64,000 nucleotides of DNA from Roseiarcus sp963775575 (GCA_963775575.1 CAVZJG010000002.1:310001-374000), one strand, 5' to 3'; counted from the stretch's first letter, positions 1-9,239 are shown. Notes: a model not told the origin generated them from the sequence alone. Program-made: numbers and translations.

Positions 1-114
1 GATTTAGTCAATCGAACTGGGGCTTTTTCGTCGCTGGCACGCCGGTGGGCCGAACAATCCACAGACCGCGGCGCCGCGGCTCTTTGCAGATCGGCCCGCA
101 GCGCCTATATTGGG

Positions 115-437
115 ATCGCCGCCGCAAGGCGGCTATGGCGATAAACGGACATCGAAATACGTCTTTCGGACCCGGGGGCGGTACCCGGCGCCTCCACCCA
201 AGCCCACGAGCGAAGCGGGTTTCGGCGGGGGCGAAATAGGTTCGACGGGGGACATAAAGGGTGTTCTTTTGCTCGGCATGATACCGCCGTTATCGGGTCA
301 AACCTATAGTTGCGAATGACAACTATGCTCCGGTGGCCCTCGCTGCGTAACGCAGCGCCGGCACTGGGATTCAAGTCCTAAGGGTTTGCTCCTTTAGGCG
401 GGGTCCGGAGGCGCCCGGCAACAGAAGCCTCCACTTT
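115..437 (+). ncRNA. ssrA: tmRNA, circularly permuted two-piece (alphaproteobacterial type)
   Basis: This RNA rescues stalled ribosomes by acting as tRNA-Ala and then as mRNA. The gene is permuted: the acceptor piece comes first (about 115-200, ending in CGCCTCC plus ACC), then a short linker, then the coding piece starting with GGGGGCG at 227. These two heptamers pair as the acceptor stem. The tag reading frame is at 312-350 and encodes ANDNYAPVALAA followed by TAA, a typical alphaproteobacterial degradation tag ending in AA for ClpXP. The 5' and 3' ends are approximate. The acceptor-piece T arm has a perfect CCGGG/CCCGG stem, but its loop reads GGCGGTA instead of the usual TTCGANT. sspB follows on the same strand. 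Confidence 0.88.
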
Positions 438-512
438 TCTTTCGCCTCCGATAATTGCCATCGCCGCCTGTCTCGGCTATTTTTCGCGCCAAGCGTTCGA
501 GCGCAGATTTCC

Positions 513-1085
513 ATGTCGGTCGATTATATCCGCTATGACTTGCTGGTGCAGGACGCGCTTCGCGCGGTGGTGCGCAAGGTGGTGAGCGAGGCCGCGCGCA
601 GCGGCCTTCCCGGCGATCACCATTTCAACATCGCGTTCAAGACACAGGCGCCGGGCGTCGTCATTCCGCCGGCGATGCTCCAGCGTTATCCCGACGAAAT
701 GGCGATCATCCTGCAGCACGAATTCTGGGACTTGGCGGTGACCGCCGACGCGATCGAGGTCAGCCTGAACTTCTCGCGCAAGCCGGAGCGGCTCACCATC
801 CCCTTCGATTCGATCACCGGTTTCAGCGATCCTTCGGTGCCGTTCGGTTTCAAGCTCGAGCCGCGGATCGCCGCCGAACCCGAGCCCGCCAAGCCGACGC
901 CGATCGGGCGCGAGGCGGAGAAAAAGGGCGTAGCACCGTCCGCCGCGGGCTCGGCGCAGACGCTGAAGCCGAGCCAGACCGCGAGCGCGCAGAAATCCGT
1001 GGAAGGTTCCGCCAAGAAACCGGAAAAGCCGAAGGACGGGGAGGCCGCGAAGGTCGTCTCGATCGACGCGTTCCGCAAGAAATAA
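513..1085 (+). CDS. sspB: SspB-alpha, ClpXP adaptor for ssrA-tagged proteins
   Basis: 190 aa cytoplasmic adaptor that binds ssrA-tagged substrates and tethers them to ClpX. Residues 1-120 form the SspB fold (start MSVDYIRYDLLVQDALR; later HHFNIAFKT and LSFPF-like core strands around residues 95-110). A flexible Ala/Lys/Pro-rich linker (about 125-178) follows, then the short conserved tail VVSIDAFRKK that acts as the ClpX-binding module in this family. Length fits the alphaproteobacterial form. The gene lies about 75 bp after the tmRNA gene on the same strand, so the tag and the protein that reads it are encoded together. No strong Shine-Dalgarno sequence is visible before the ATG. Confidence 0.9.
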   Translation: MSVDYIRYDLLVQDALRAVVRKVVSEAARSGLPGDHHFNIAFKTQAPGVVIPPAMLQRYPDEMAIILQHEFWDLAVTADAIEVSLNFSRKPERLTIPFDSITGFSDPSVPFGFKLEPRIAAEPEPAKPTPIGREAEKKGVAPSAAGSAQTLKPSQTASAQKSVEGSAKKPEKPKDGEAAKVVSIDAFRKK

Positions 1086-1105
1086 TTTAGGGCCGAGCGA
1101 CGCCG

Positions 1106-1297
1106 ATGGGCGAAATCGTCAATCTCCGACGCGCTCGCAAACGCAAGCGACGCCTGGGCGAGGAGGCCGCGGCGGCGGCCAATCGGGTCGCCTTCGGCGC
1201 GCCCAAGACGGCCGAGCGGAAAGCGCGGGCGGAGCGCGAACGCGCCGAGCGCCGCCTCGACGGCCATCGCCTCGCCGATTCGGGCGAGGGCGAATGA
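1106..1297 (+). CDS. DUF4169 family small basic protein
   Basis: 63 aa. It starts MGEIVNLRRARKRKRR and continues as an Ala/Arg/Glu-rich helix ending in RRLDGHRLADSGEGE. This is the pattern of DUF4169, a family of unknown function common in Alphaproteobacteria and often found beside a ribbon-helix-helix protein, as here. It begins 20 bp after sspB and its stop overlaps the next start (ATGA), so it is probably translated together with its neighbours. No function is known. Confidence 0.75.
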   Translation: MGEIVNLRRARKRKRRLGEEAAAAANRVAFGAPKTAERKARAERERAERRLDGHRLADSGEGE

Positions 1298-1533
1298 CCT
1301 CCGTCGCCGGCGCGCCGACGCCGCGCGTGAGGATCGTCAAGCGTTCGCTGACGATCTCCGGCCACCGCACCAGCATTTCCCTCGAAGACCCGTTCTGGCG
1401 CCGGTTGAAGGCGCTCGCGGCCGAACGCTCGCAGCCGCTCAGCGCCCTCGTCGCCGAAATCGACGCTTCGCGGGCAGACGCCAATCTCTCGTCGGCGATC
1501 CGGATCTACGTCCTGGAAAGCGCGCCTCAATAG
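1294..1533 (+). CDS. ribbon-helix-helix domain protein (RHH_4 family)
   Basis: 79 aa putative DNA-binding protein. The core KRSLTISGHRTSISLEDPFW is a beta strand followed by the first helix of an RHH_4 fold, and LKALAAERSQPLSALVAEID supplies the second helix. The C-terminal part (NLSSAIRIYVLESA) is the conserved end of this alphaproteobacterial family. It is coupled by a 4-bp overlap to the DUF4169 gene, and its last bases overlap the end of the convergent AsmA gene by 7 bp. The target is unknown; it is probably a dimeric repressor. Confidence 0.75.
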   Translation: MTSVAGAPTPRVRIVKRSLTISGHRTSISLEDPFWRRLKALAAERSQPLSALVAEIDASRADANLSSAIRIYVLESAPQ

Positions 1534-4500
1534 AGCCCGCCGGCGGTGGGATCAAGTCGATCCGGCTTGGGTTTGGGCGGCGGGAGCGGGGGCGAGACGA
1601 CGGTCGCGCCGATCGTGGCCGCGTCGGTCGAGGCTGGCGGCGCGCCTGACAAAATAGCGGGCGCCGCCGCGACGGGGGCGCCGACCTGTTCTTGCGCCGC
1701 GCTCGCCTTTAGTCGTTCCTCTTCGAGGCGTTTGCGCTCCTGTTCGGCCTTCATTCGCGCCTGATTGGCCGCGTAGGCGGCCAGCTCCGCTTCGCGCAGG
1801 CGCATGAATTGCTCCGCTTTCAGGCGTCGATTGAAAAAGGCGCGCTCGCGAATGTCCGCGTCGAGCGCGGCGATTCGATCGCTCTCGCGGCCGATCGCCT
1901 GCCCTGCCAGACCGGCGGCGAGAGCCGCCGCGTCGATTTGGCGCGTTGGGGCGTCGACCGGCCCGGTCACGGCGACGGCGAAGCTCGGCGGCGGCCCGCT
2001 CCAGAACTTCCCGCCCGCCGCCGCGGCGAACGTCGCACGGATCGTCAAGTTCAGCGACCGCAGGTCGAAATCCGCGGTGGCCGAAGCGTGGCCGCCTTGC
2101 TCCGCAATATCGAAGGGGCCGACGTAGACGACGCCGGCGTTCATCACCGCCGGCGCCCTCCGATCGGGAAGGCTCATCGGCTGTCTGTCGAGTTCGACGC
2201 CGAGCGCGTGCGTGATATTGGTCGCGTCGATGCTGGCGTCCGGCGCCTGCGTCTTAGCGAGGACGCGGCCCAGCGCGCCCGGATCGAGGCGCTCAACCGT
2301 TACGCCGACGGTCTCGACCGTTCCCTCCCCGACCAATCCCGCAACCAGCGCGCTCTGACTCTGCCCGGTGCTGGCGAAGGCGAGCGAGGCGCTCATACGT
2401 CCGTGCACGCCAGCGCGATCCACGGCGAGCGCTTCGAGCGAAGCTTGCCCAGTCAGCGTCGCCGCGGCGCCGTCGCGGCGCAGCGCGGCGTGGCCCGAGG
2501 CGCGCGCGCCCGCGACGTCCATCGCCAATTCGTCGATATCGAACTTCCCCCGATCCATCCTCAGGCGCGCCGTCGCGCCATGCGCTTGCAAGGCGCCGCC
2601 GAGATCGAGCGCGCCGATCTTCAGCCGGATGTCGAGCGGGGGTGGATCGACGAGGGGCGGCCCAAGTTTCGCTTCCGACCAGTTCGCGCCGGGCTCCGCC
2701 GGCCGCACGGCGCCCAGCGGCAGGCTGAGCAGCGCAGCGAGACTCGCACGATCGAGCGAAAGCTCGCCGTCGATCTGCGCCGACGGGGCGGCCTGCGGTT
2801 CGCCAGCAATGGATTGCGCGAGCGCGACGTCGGGATCGATGGAGGAGGCCGCGATCGGCTCGATCGCCGGACGCCAGCGCAGCTCGCCCGTGACTTTTGC
2901 GCCCGCCGCGGTTCCCGTCAGACGGGGAAGGCCTACTTCCGCGCCGCGCAGGACGAGATCGCCGGTAAGATCGACCGGAACGACCGCGGGCGCGGCGGGC
3001 GCGGCAAGGCCGAGCGTCGCCAGCAGCGGCATGACGTTGTCGGCCTTCACGCTGGCGGCGCCGAACAGCACCGCGTCGTCGCTGGTCTTCGCATTCGGCA
3101 GGAGGCGCCCGCGCCAAGTGAAATTCGCGTCCGCGATCGACGCGGCGATCCGCGCGTCGAAGCCGTTGTCCCATCGCCCGTTCACCGAAGCCTCGATCCG
3201 CGCGCGCCCGCTCGCGATGGATGGCGTCTTCAAGCCTATTTGCTGCAACAACGGCGTGCCCTCCGGCGCGTCGAGCGCGAAGGTCGCGACGACGCCCCCC
3301 GCCGCCTCGGCCGAACGCTCGGCCTTGAAAGTGAATTGGCTCTGGCCGGCCGAACCCTGCGCCTTGATGGAGTCGAACGCGAGGCCGCCGACGGCGCCGG
3401 GGGCGGCCGCCTGCGCTTCGAGGGTCGCCTTGGCCGGCGACAGCGCGTCGGCGCGCTGGACGAGCGACCGGCTCAGACGCCCCGGCGCGATACGGGCGAT
3501 CAAAGTCGCGAAATCGCGCAATTTATCCGCATCGAGTTGCAGCGTGAGCCATCGTCCCTTGGGCCCCAACGCCCCCCGGACCTCGACCGCGGCGCCGCCG
3601 ACGCCGGCGACCGACAGGCGGTCGAGCGAAAGATCGGCGCCGATCTTGGTCGCCTTCAGCGACAGCGAACCGCTTTCGAGCACAGCTTCGCCGACGCGGG
3701 CGACGCGCAACTTCGCCGCGTCCAGCGCCAGCGAAAGATCGATATCGCCGAGGAGGTCGGCGCTCGCGCTGAAATTGGGCAGCGCGTCGACGTCGAGCGC
3801 ATCGCTGCGCAGGTCCATGAACAAGCGGCCGCGCTCGTCGCCGACCGCGCGCGTGAAGGCCATCGCGCCGCTCAACGCCGTGCGATCGACGACGAGTTCG
3901 AGGTTGCGTGCGGAGAACCCGACCGCCGAAGCCTCGACATCGCCGATCGCCGATGCTTTGCGATAGGGCGCCGCGTCGCCGAGCGCTGAGAGCCGCCGTG
4001 CGAATTCCGGTTCGTCCTTCGTCGCCCAGTCGCGCAGTTGGGCGAAATCGCCCACGCTCGCCTCGAGCCGGCCCTTGAATTCCGCCGCGGCGCCCAACTC
4101 CAACGCTCCCGACAGGCGCAGCCTCGAATGCCCCGGCATGCTCAGTTCGAGATCGCCTTCGATCGGCGCCCCGGCCGCCGCCGTCGCGTCGAGGGCGACA
4201 TCGCTCAGCGTTTGCGCGCCCACGATCACCGTCGGGGCGGCGAAGGCGATGCGCAGGTCCAGCGGCGATCCGCTTCCCGCGTTCGACGGCGACAGAACCC
4301 TCGCCAGCGCCGCGAGCGCGCGCGCCGGCGCAATCGAATCTTCGCCCTTTTCGCGCAACAACGCGTCGAGGTCGAGTTGCTTGGCCTTGAGATCCGCGGA
4401 CAGGCGCGCGAGCGAGCCGACTTCGAGCCTCGCGGTTCCGCGCGCCTCGAGCGCGCGTTCTTCCGGACCGAAGCGCAAAACGAGGTCTTCCACTGTCGCG

Positions 4501-5321
4501 CCGCGAAGGTCGGCGTGAAGCGCGCCCGAAACGCGCCACGGCGCGGGAGGCCCGGACTCCGTCAGCGCCGAGAATCCGGAAACGGCGACGGCGCCGGAAT
4601 AGGCTAGATCGAGGCCGGCGTCGGCCGCGCGAGGCTCGAGAGCGAGAACGCCATCAAAAACGGCGCTCGGCAGACCTTCGGCCGGATCGATCTCGAGTTT
4701 GAGCGGCAACGCGGAATTCGCCAGCGGCGCGGTCGCGAAATGGAATTCGGCCGTGAGCCCCCCTGGCGTCGAGACGCGGCCGGCGCCGCGGTAAGGCCCG
4801 ATCAGCGAACCGGCCGCCGCGTCCAGATCGAGACCCTGAACTTCGAGCGCGGCGGCCCCCTCTCCGCCGACTACCCGCAACCGGCCTGCGGTCACGATGA
4901 CGCGGTCGAGCGCAACGCGGTCGGCCGGCGCCTTGACGCGCCACGGCGGGAGAAGAAGCGAGCCGCCGGGCCCGCGCGACAGCGTCAGCACGGGATGATC
5001 GAGACGCGCCAGCGTGAAGCGCGCTCGCCCGCTCGGCAAACTGGCGAGCGCAGCCTCCAATTGCACGTTTTCGCAGGCAAACGCCGGCGCGCCGTCGTCG
5101 CCGGCGTCGGCGATCGTCACCTTCTTCAGTTGCAGATAGGGCGTCGGCAGAAACCGGATGTCGATCGGGCCGGAAACGATGACGGGCGCGCCGACGACGT
5201 CGCTGAGCTCGGCCTCGATTTGCGCGCGATGGAGCGACCAATCGATGAAAAATGGGGCAAAAAGCGCCACCGATAGCGCCGCTGCCAGCGCGACCGCGAT
5301 GAGCGTGAGAAATGTGCGCAC
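1527..5321 (-). CDS. AsmA-family envelope protein
   Basis: 1264 aa. It has a single N-terminal membrane anchor (MRTFLTLIAVALAAALSVALF, residues 1-22) followed by the AsmA N-terminal segment (FIDWSLHRAQIEAELSDVVG, PVIVSGPIDIRFLPTPYL). The long remainder is predominantly beta-repeat sequence, as in AsmA/TamB-like bridge proteins that sit in the periplasm and are linked to outer-membrane lipid homeostasis. The C-terminus ends with a charged coiled-coil stretch (about residues 1160-1225, many Glu/Ala/Arg) and a Pro-rich tail. The start is supported by the signal anchor immediately after the ATG. The exact lipid-related role is inferred from the family. Confidence 0.85.
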   Translation of the reverse strand: MRTFLTLIAVALAAALSVALFAPFFIDWSLHRAQIEAELSDVVGAPVIVSGPIDIRFLPTPYLQLKKVTIADAGDDGAPAFACENVQLEAALASLPSGRARFTLARLDHPVLTLSRGPGGSLLLPPWRVKAPADRVALDRVIVTAGRLRVVGGEGAAALEVQGLDLDAAAGSLIGPYRGAGRVSTPGGLTAEFHFATAPLANSALPLKLEIDPAEGLPSAVFDGVLALEPRAADAGLDLAYSGAVAVSGFSALTESGPPAPWRVSGALHADLRGATVEDLVLRFGPEERALEARGTARLEVGSLARLSADLKAKQLDLDALLREKGEDSIAPARALAALARVLSPSNAGSGSPLDLRIAFAAPTVIVGAQTLSDVALDATAAAGAPIEGDLELSMPGHSRLRLSGALELGAAAEFKGRLEASVGDFAQLRDWATKDEPEFARRLSALGDAAPYRKASAIGDVEASAVGFSARNLELVVDRTALSGAMAFTRAVGDERGRLFMDLRSDALDVDALPNFSASADLLGDIDLSLALDAAKLRVARVGEAVLESGSLSLKATKIGADLSLDRLSVAGVGGAAVEVRGALGPKGRWLTLQLDADKLRDFATLIARIAPGRLSRSLVQRADALSPAKATLEAQAAAPGAVGGLAFDSIKAQGSAGQSQFTFKAERSAEAAGGVVATFALDAPEGTPLLQQIGLKTPSIASGRARIEASVNGRWDNGFDARIAASIADANFTWRGRLLPNAKTSDDAVLFGAASVKADNVMPLLATLGLAAPAAPAVVPVDLTGDLVLRGAEVGLPRLTGTAAGAKVTGELRWRPAIEPIAASSIDPDVALAQSIAGEPQAAPSAQIDGELSLDRASLAALLSLPLGAVRPAEPGANWSEAKLGPPLVDPPPLDIRLKIGALDLGGALQAHGATARLRMDRGKFDIDELAMDVAGARASGHAALRRDGAAATLTGQASLEALAVDRAGVHGRMSASLAFASTGQSQSALVAGLVGEGTVETVGVTVERLDPGALGRVLAKTQAPDASIDATNITHALGVELDRQPMSLPDRRAPAVMNAGVVYVGPFDIAEQGGHASATADFDLRSLNLTIRATFAAAAGGKFWSGPPPSFAVAVTGPVDAPTRQIDAAALAAGLAGQAIGRESDRIAALDADIRERAFFNRRLKAEQFMRLREAELAAYAANQARMKAEQERKRLEEERLKASAAQEQVGAPVAAAPAILSGAPPASTDAATIGATVVSPPLPPPKPKPDRLDPTAGGLY

Positions 5322-5573
5322 AGGACGAGATCAATCGACGGTTTCGAGCGTTACGCTCGGCGTCCCCACCTTAGACCATAACAAGGCGAGATAGTGACGT
5401 TATCTTTACGACTCGGCCGGGTCCGGGCCCCTTGGAACGCCTCGGGCGGCGGGCCGCGCCGATCGCGTTCGACGCCGCGTCCGTCGATGGCGTCCGCGAC
5501 CCAAAGGCGCTAAGAGGGATTTTGCGGTCGACGACCGACGGCGAATCGGCTGTCGGACGAACGCAGGAGACGG

Positions 5574-5719
5574 ATGATGGCCAAAGGACAGTTACGAAGC
5601 CATAAGGAACCGAAAAAGCCGAAGAAAGACAAGGTGAAGTCGGCTGCGGCCGGCGCCCCGCTCCCGGCGCTTTCGCCAAGCAGGGGCCGCTCGCGGGTTC
5701 CCCCGACAAGAAGAAGTGA
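5574..5719 (+). pseudogene. small Lys-rich conserved ORF, apparently frameshifted
   Basis: ATG at 5574/5577 opens (M)MAKGQLRSHKEPKKPKKDKVKS, the start of a short basic protein seen in many Hyphomicrobiales. In that frame the sequence runs on to a stop near 5741 with an unlikely Arg-rich end. In another frame, from about 5675, it reads AFAKQGPLAGSPDKKK and stops at 5717-5719, which matches the usual end of this family as I remember it. One base gained or lost around 5660-5680 would explain this. It could also be a sequence error. The family has no known function. Confidence 0.4.
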
Positions 5720-6046
5720 GCGGCGCGCGCATAAGGCTTAATCGGCGCCGGGGTCGTCGCTGGCCCGTTGCGAATTCGGCGGCGCAAGAATCCCGACCGG
5801 CTATTCTCGAGCCGCGGCGTTGACGACGTCGGCCGACTGACGCATCGGCGAACCCTCGGACGCGGGAATTTCACCCTTCAGGACGAGAACGCCGGGAAAC
5901 ACATTTCCCTTGCGCGAGTCGTTGCGACGCTGCGCCCGCAGGTTTTTGGCGAGCGGAAACCGCGAGCGGGGGCTTCTTCGCGTCGGTTGGCGTCGCGCGT
6001 TGTCCTCGCGCAAAGGCAAGCGGCGGCGGGTGCGCCAAACGCCATT
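5720..6046. other. intergenic stretch without a supported gene
   Basis: About 330 bp between the small Lys-rich ORF and nagA (minus strand). An open frame of 72 codons exists on the minus strand (5801-6019), but its composition looks like chance coding in GC-rich DNA. I see no RNA, repeat or clear terminator. Confidence 0.4.
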
Positions 6047-7210
6047 TCATCGCTCGGCCTCGCACTCCATCTGACCGCCGATCCAGACGCCGGCAAGCTC
6101 GAGATCGTCCGAGAGATGCACGAGGTCGGCGCGGAGCCCCGGCGCCAGGCGCCCGATGCGGTCGTCGAGCCGCAACAGTCGCGCCGGGGTCGATGTCGCC
6201 ATCCGCAGCGCATCGGCGAGCGGCAGGTCGAGCGCGCGCACGACATAGCGCACCGCGTCGAGCGCCGTGATCGCCGCGCCGGCGAGCGTGCCGTCCTCGT
6301 CGACCAGGCGTCCGCCGGTCCGCGTCATCCGCCGCCCCTGCAGCGCGAAGACCGGCGGGCCGCCGGCGGACGGAGGCATGGCGTCGGAGACGAGGGCGAT
6401 TCCCGCTGCGCCCTTGGCGTTGAAAGCGGCGCGCATCGCAACGTCGTGGACGTGATGGCCGTCGGCGATGAGGCCACAGACGACGCGGGGGTCGGCGAGC
6501 GCGGCGCCGACGAGACCGGGGGCGCGCGACGTCAGCTGGGTCATCGCGTTGAAGAGATGCGTCGCGGCGCCCGCGCCGGCGGCGAAGGCCGCTCTCGCCT
6601 CGTCGGCGCTCGCCTCGGCATGGCCGAGGCTGACGATCAACCCGGCCGCCGCGAGCCGTGCGATCAAATCAACGCCGACGGCGACGGGCGCCACGGTCAC
6701 GACCATCGCGCCCGCCTTCGCCGCGATGAGCTGCGCGGCGTCTTTGTCGCGCATCTTGCGCACGAATTCGGCCGCGTGGACGCCCTTACGCCGCGCGTCG
6801 ATATAGGGGCCCTCGACATGCACGCCGAAAGCGCCGAGCGAGCGCCCGACCGCCTCGCGCGCCGCCTCCAGCGCGGCGGCAAGAACCTCCGGCGCGTCGG
6901 TGATCACGGTCGGCAGGATCGCGGTCGTTCCCTCGCGGCGATGGGCGGCGGCGATCGCGGCGATCGCCGCAAGCGTCGGCGTCGCGTTGAACAGCACGCC
7001 GCCGCCGCCGTTGACCTGCCAGTCGACCAAGCCTGGCGCGAGAACCCCGCCGCCGAGATCGTGTTGCGTGCCGCCGCGCGGACGATCGGCTAAGGCCGCG
7101 ATCTCTCGGACCACGCCGTCCTCGACGACGAGCGCGCAATCCTCGCGCAGCGCGAGACCGTCGAATAGGCGCGCGCCGGTAAAGACTTGCAGCCTCCTCG
7201 CTCCGCTCAT
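6047..7210 (-). CDS. nagA: N-acetylglucosamine-6-phosphate deacetylase
   Basis: 387 aa cytosolic amidohydrolase that removes acetate from GlcNAc-6-P in amino-sugar and cell-wall recycling. Family marks are in order: N-terminal beta domain with GLALREDCALVVEDGVVREI, the APGLVDWQVNGGGG strand, the metal-site HVEGPYIDARRKGVH (about residue 134), SLGHAEAS (about 195), AATHLFNAMTQL (about 216) and the catalytic Asp in ALVSDAMPPS (about 270). The length is normal. It overlaps the kinase gene by 4 bp (ATGA), so the two form a small operon with the kinase first. Confidence 0.93.
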   Translation of the reverse strand: MSGARRLQVFTGARLFDGLALREDCALVVEDGVVREIAALADRPRGGTQHDLGGGVLAPGLVDWQVNGGGGVLFNATPTLAAIAAIAAAHRREGTTAILPTVITDAPEVLAAALEAAREAVGRSLGAFGVHVEGPYIDARRKGVHAAEFVRKMRDKDAAQLIAAKAGAMVVTVAPVAVGVDLIARLAAAGLIVSLGHAEASADEARAAFAAGAGAATHLFNAMTQLTSRAPGLVGAALADPRVVCGLIADGHHVHDVAMRAAFNAKGAAGIALVSDAMPPSAGGPPVFALQGRRMTRTGGRLVDEDGTLAGAAITALDAVRYVVRALDLPLADALRMATSTPARLLRLDDRIGRLAPGLRADLVHLSDDLELAGVWIGGQMECEAER

Positions 7211-8103
7211 GTCTTGCCGCCCCCGCTCGCGACCAATACCCCGCCCGCCAACAGGATCGCGCCGTCGACGGCGTCGAACGAGGGCGGATGCAGCGCCGCC
7301 TGCGCCGGCGCGGAGAGATAGGGCCTGATCGGAGCGCCCAGGCCGCCGACCAGGACGACGCGTTCGGCGCCGAGAGCCTGCACGGCGCCGATCAGGGCGT
7401 CGACCGCGCGCGCAGCGGCGCGCACGATCGCCAGGGCGATCTCATCACCCGCCCCGGCGCATTCGAACGCCAGCGGCGCGAAGGCCCCGTAGCCCGCCGG
7501 CCTGGCGCTGATCGCCCACTGGATCGCCGCCAGCGGATCGTCGCGAAAGCGCCGCATGACTTCCTGCGTCAGCGGCGAAGATGGGCCGAGGCCATCGTGC
7601 GCGCGCAAGGCGGCGCGAATCGCGTCGGCGCCGACGCGCGCCGCCGAGCCGTCGTCGCCGAGCAGGAAGCCGCGCCCGCCGATCACGGTTTCGCGCCCGC
7701 GCACGCGCGCGATGGCGGCCGAGCCGGTGCCGGCGATCACCAGCGCGCCGTCGGCACCGCCATGGGCGCCAAGGCACGCCGTCACCGCGTCGTTGGCGGC
7801 GCGCACCCCGGCTAGTCCCTCAAATCGCGCCTCGACGCGCTTGACGTCGCCGGCGCTCGAAAGCCCAGCGAGCCCAAGCCCAAGGGCGAGGCGCGCGCGA
7901 TTCGCCGCGGCGAGCCCCGCCATGGCGCAGGCGGCTTCGACTTGCGCGCGCACGTTGGCGATCGCGGCGTCGAAATCGACGTAGATGTTGGCCGGCGGCC
8001 CCGCGACCTCGGCGAGCGACGCTCCGTCGGCGTCGCGAAGGCGAGCCCGGCAGCCCGACGCGCCACCGTCGACGCCGAGGAAAAAATGTGGGCCGACCTG
8101 CAA
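7207..8103 (-). CDS. BadF/BadG-type ATPase, predicted N-acetylglucosamine kinase
   Basis: 298 aa sugar-kinase-fold (ASKHA) protein. The phosphate-1 motif FLGVDGGASGCRARL opens the protein, the phosphate-2 motif VIAGTGSAAI is at about residue 120, followed by GGRGFLLGDDGSAARVG, and an adenosine-site GGLGAPIRPYL lies near the C-terminus. This set fits N-acetylglucosamine kinases of the BadF/BadG/BcrA family. It lies directly upstream of nagA with a 4-bp overlap, so the pair would convert GlcNAc to GlcNAc-6-P and then to glucosamine-6-P. Substrate is inferred from context. Confidence 0.82.
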   Translation of the reverse strand: MQVGPHFFLGVDGGASGCRARLRDADGASLAEVAGPPANIYVDFDAAIANVRAQVEAACAMAGLAAANRARLALGLGLAGLSSAGDVKRVEARFEGLAGVRAANDAVTACLGAHGGADGALVIAGTGSAAIARVRGRETVIGGRGFLLGDDGSAARVGADAIRAALRAHDGLGPSSPLTQEVMRRFRDDPLAAIQWAISARPAGYGAFAPLAFECAGAGDEIALAIVRAAARAVDALIGAVQALGAERVVLVGGLGAPIRPYLSAPAQAALHPPSFDAVDGAILLAGGVLVASGGGKT

Positions 8104-8263
8104 GCAATTCCCCCCAAACGCGCGATGAAACGGCCGGCCTTTCTCGGCCGAAACGCGGCGAACCCCCCGTTCCCCATCCTAACAGGCCATCCCCTTCGCT
8201 CGAGCGCCGTCAGAAGCGCCCCCCGCGTGGCGGGAGCATCTTATCGCAATCTCAAAGACGCGA

Positions 8264-8295
8264 AACCCCCGGGAGCGGTCGGGCTGCCGGGGGTT
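8264..8295 (-). terminator. probable terminator of the rRNA operon
   Basis: A perfect 9-bp stem, AACCCCCGG/CCGGGGGTT, with a 14-nt loop lies 12 bp beyond the initiator tRNA gene in the direction of transcription. Only a short T run (TTT) follows on the minus strand. Confidence 0.55.
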
Positions 8296-8304
8296 GGCCG
8301 AGGG

Positions 8305-8383
<79 letters not shown>

Positions 8384-8389
8384 GCAGGG

Positions 8390-8482
8390 AAGGGAAGGGG
8401 GAAGGGGGCAGTAGGCAGTAGGCAATAGGAAGGAAGACCCGGTTACTGCCTACTGCCTACTGCCTTCTTCCTTCTTCCCAAT
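8390..8482. repeat. heptamer-repeat hairpin between 5S and tRNA-fMet
   Basis: The left arm carries tandem GGCAGTA/GGCAATA heptamers flanked by GGGAAGGGGGAAGG; the right arm carries ACTGCCT repeated, then TTCTTCCTTCTTCCC. The arms are complementary and would fold into a long stem in the precursor rRNA. Confidence 0.75.
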
Positions 8483-8518
8483 TCAAGATCGTGTTCGAGG
8501 ACGCTTCCGTCTTTTGCA

Positions 8519-8637
8519 GGCCTGGCGACGACCTACTCTCCCGTGTCTTGAGACAAAGTACCATTGGCGCTGAGGCGTTTGACGGCCGAGTTCGGGATGG
8601 GATCGGGTCTGATCGCCTTGCTGAGAGCCACCAGGCC
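8519..8637 (-). rRNA. rrf: 5S ribosomal RNA
   Basis: About 119 nt. The ends pair as GGCCTGG/CCAGGCC; the internal CGATCCCATCCCGAACTCGG and GGGAGAGTAGG blocks are the conserved 5S loops. Ends are set from the terminal stem. Confidence 0.93.
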
Positions 8638-8663
8638 GGCAAAGGACGGAGTTGAAGCAAAGG

Positions 8664-8756
8664 GGGAGAGGGGCAGTAGGCAATAGGCAGTAGGCAAATA
8701 GGGGCGGCCCCCTACTGCCTACTGCCTACTGCCTAACGCCTATTGCCTACTTCCCC
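8664..8756. repeat. heptamer-repeat hairpin between 23S and 5S
   Basis: Left arm GGGGCAGTAGGCAATAGG followed by more GGCAGTA units; right arm CCCCCTACTGCC repeated three times and closed by TATTGCCTACTTCCCC. The arms are nearly complementary and enclose a short GGCGGCC loop. Confidence 0.75.
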
Positions 8757-9114
8757 AACTGGTCTTTCGTTCGCCCGCGACGTCGTTTTACGACGCGCGT
8801 TGGCAAATGAGAGCGATCAAGTCGAACGAGCGATTAGTACCGGTAAGCTCCACGCATTGCTGCGCTTCCACACCCGGCCTATCGACGTGGTGGTCTTCCA
8901 CGGCTCTTCAGGGAGAACTGGTTTTGAGGCTGGTTTCCCGCTTAGATGCCTTCAGCGGTTATCCATTCCACATATAGCTACCCTGCACTGCGGCTGGCGC
9001 CACAACAGGTCCACCAGAGATGTGTTCACCCCGGTCCTCTCGTACTAGGGGCAAATCCTCGCAATTCTCCGACACCCACGGCAGATAGGGACCAAACTGT
9101 CTCACGACGTTTTG

Positions 9115-9210
<96 letters not shown>

Positions 9211-9239
9211 ACTCCCGTCGATATGGACTCTTGGGGAGT

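Noticed and set aside
1809..3989. 726-codon open frame antisense to the AsmA gene
   Set aside because: Arg/Gly-rich shadow of a GC-rich gene; the opposite strand has the signal anchor and AsmA motifs.
5801..6019. 72-codon minus-strand frame with fairly even composition
   Set aside because: No recognisable motif, no ribosome-binding site and weak start; not enough to support a gene.
8400..8760. Short regular repeats considered as a CRISPR array
   Set aside because: Heptamer units without spacers, arranged as opposing hairpin arms; no cas genes in the window.
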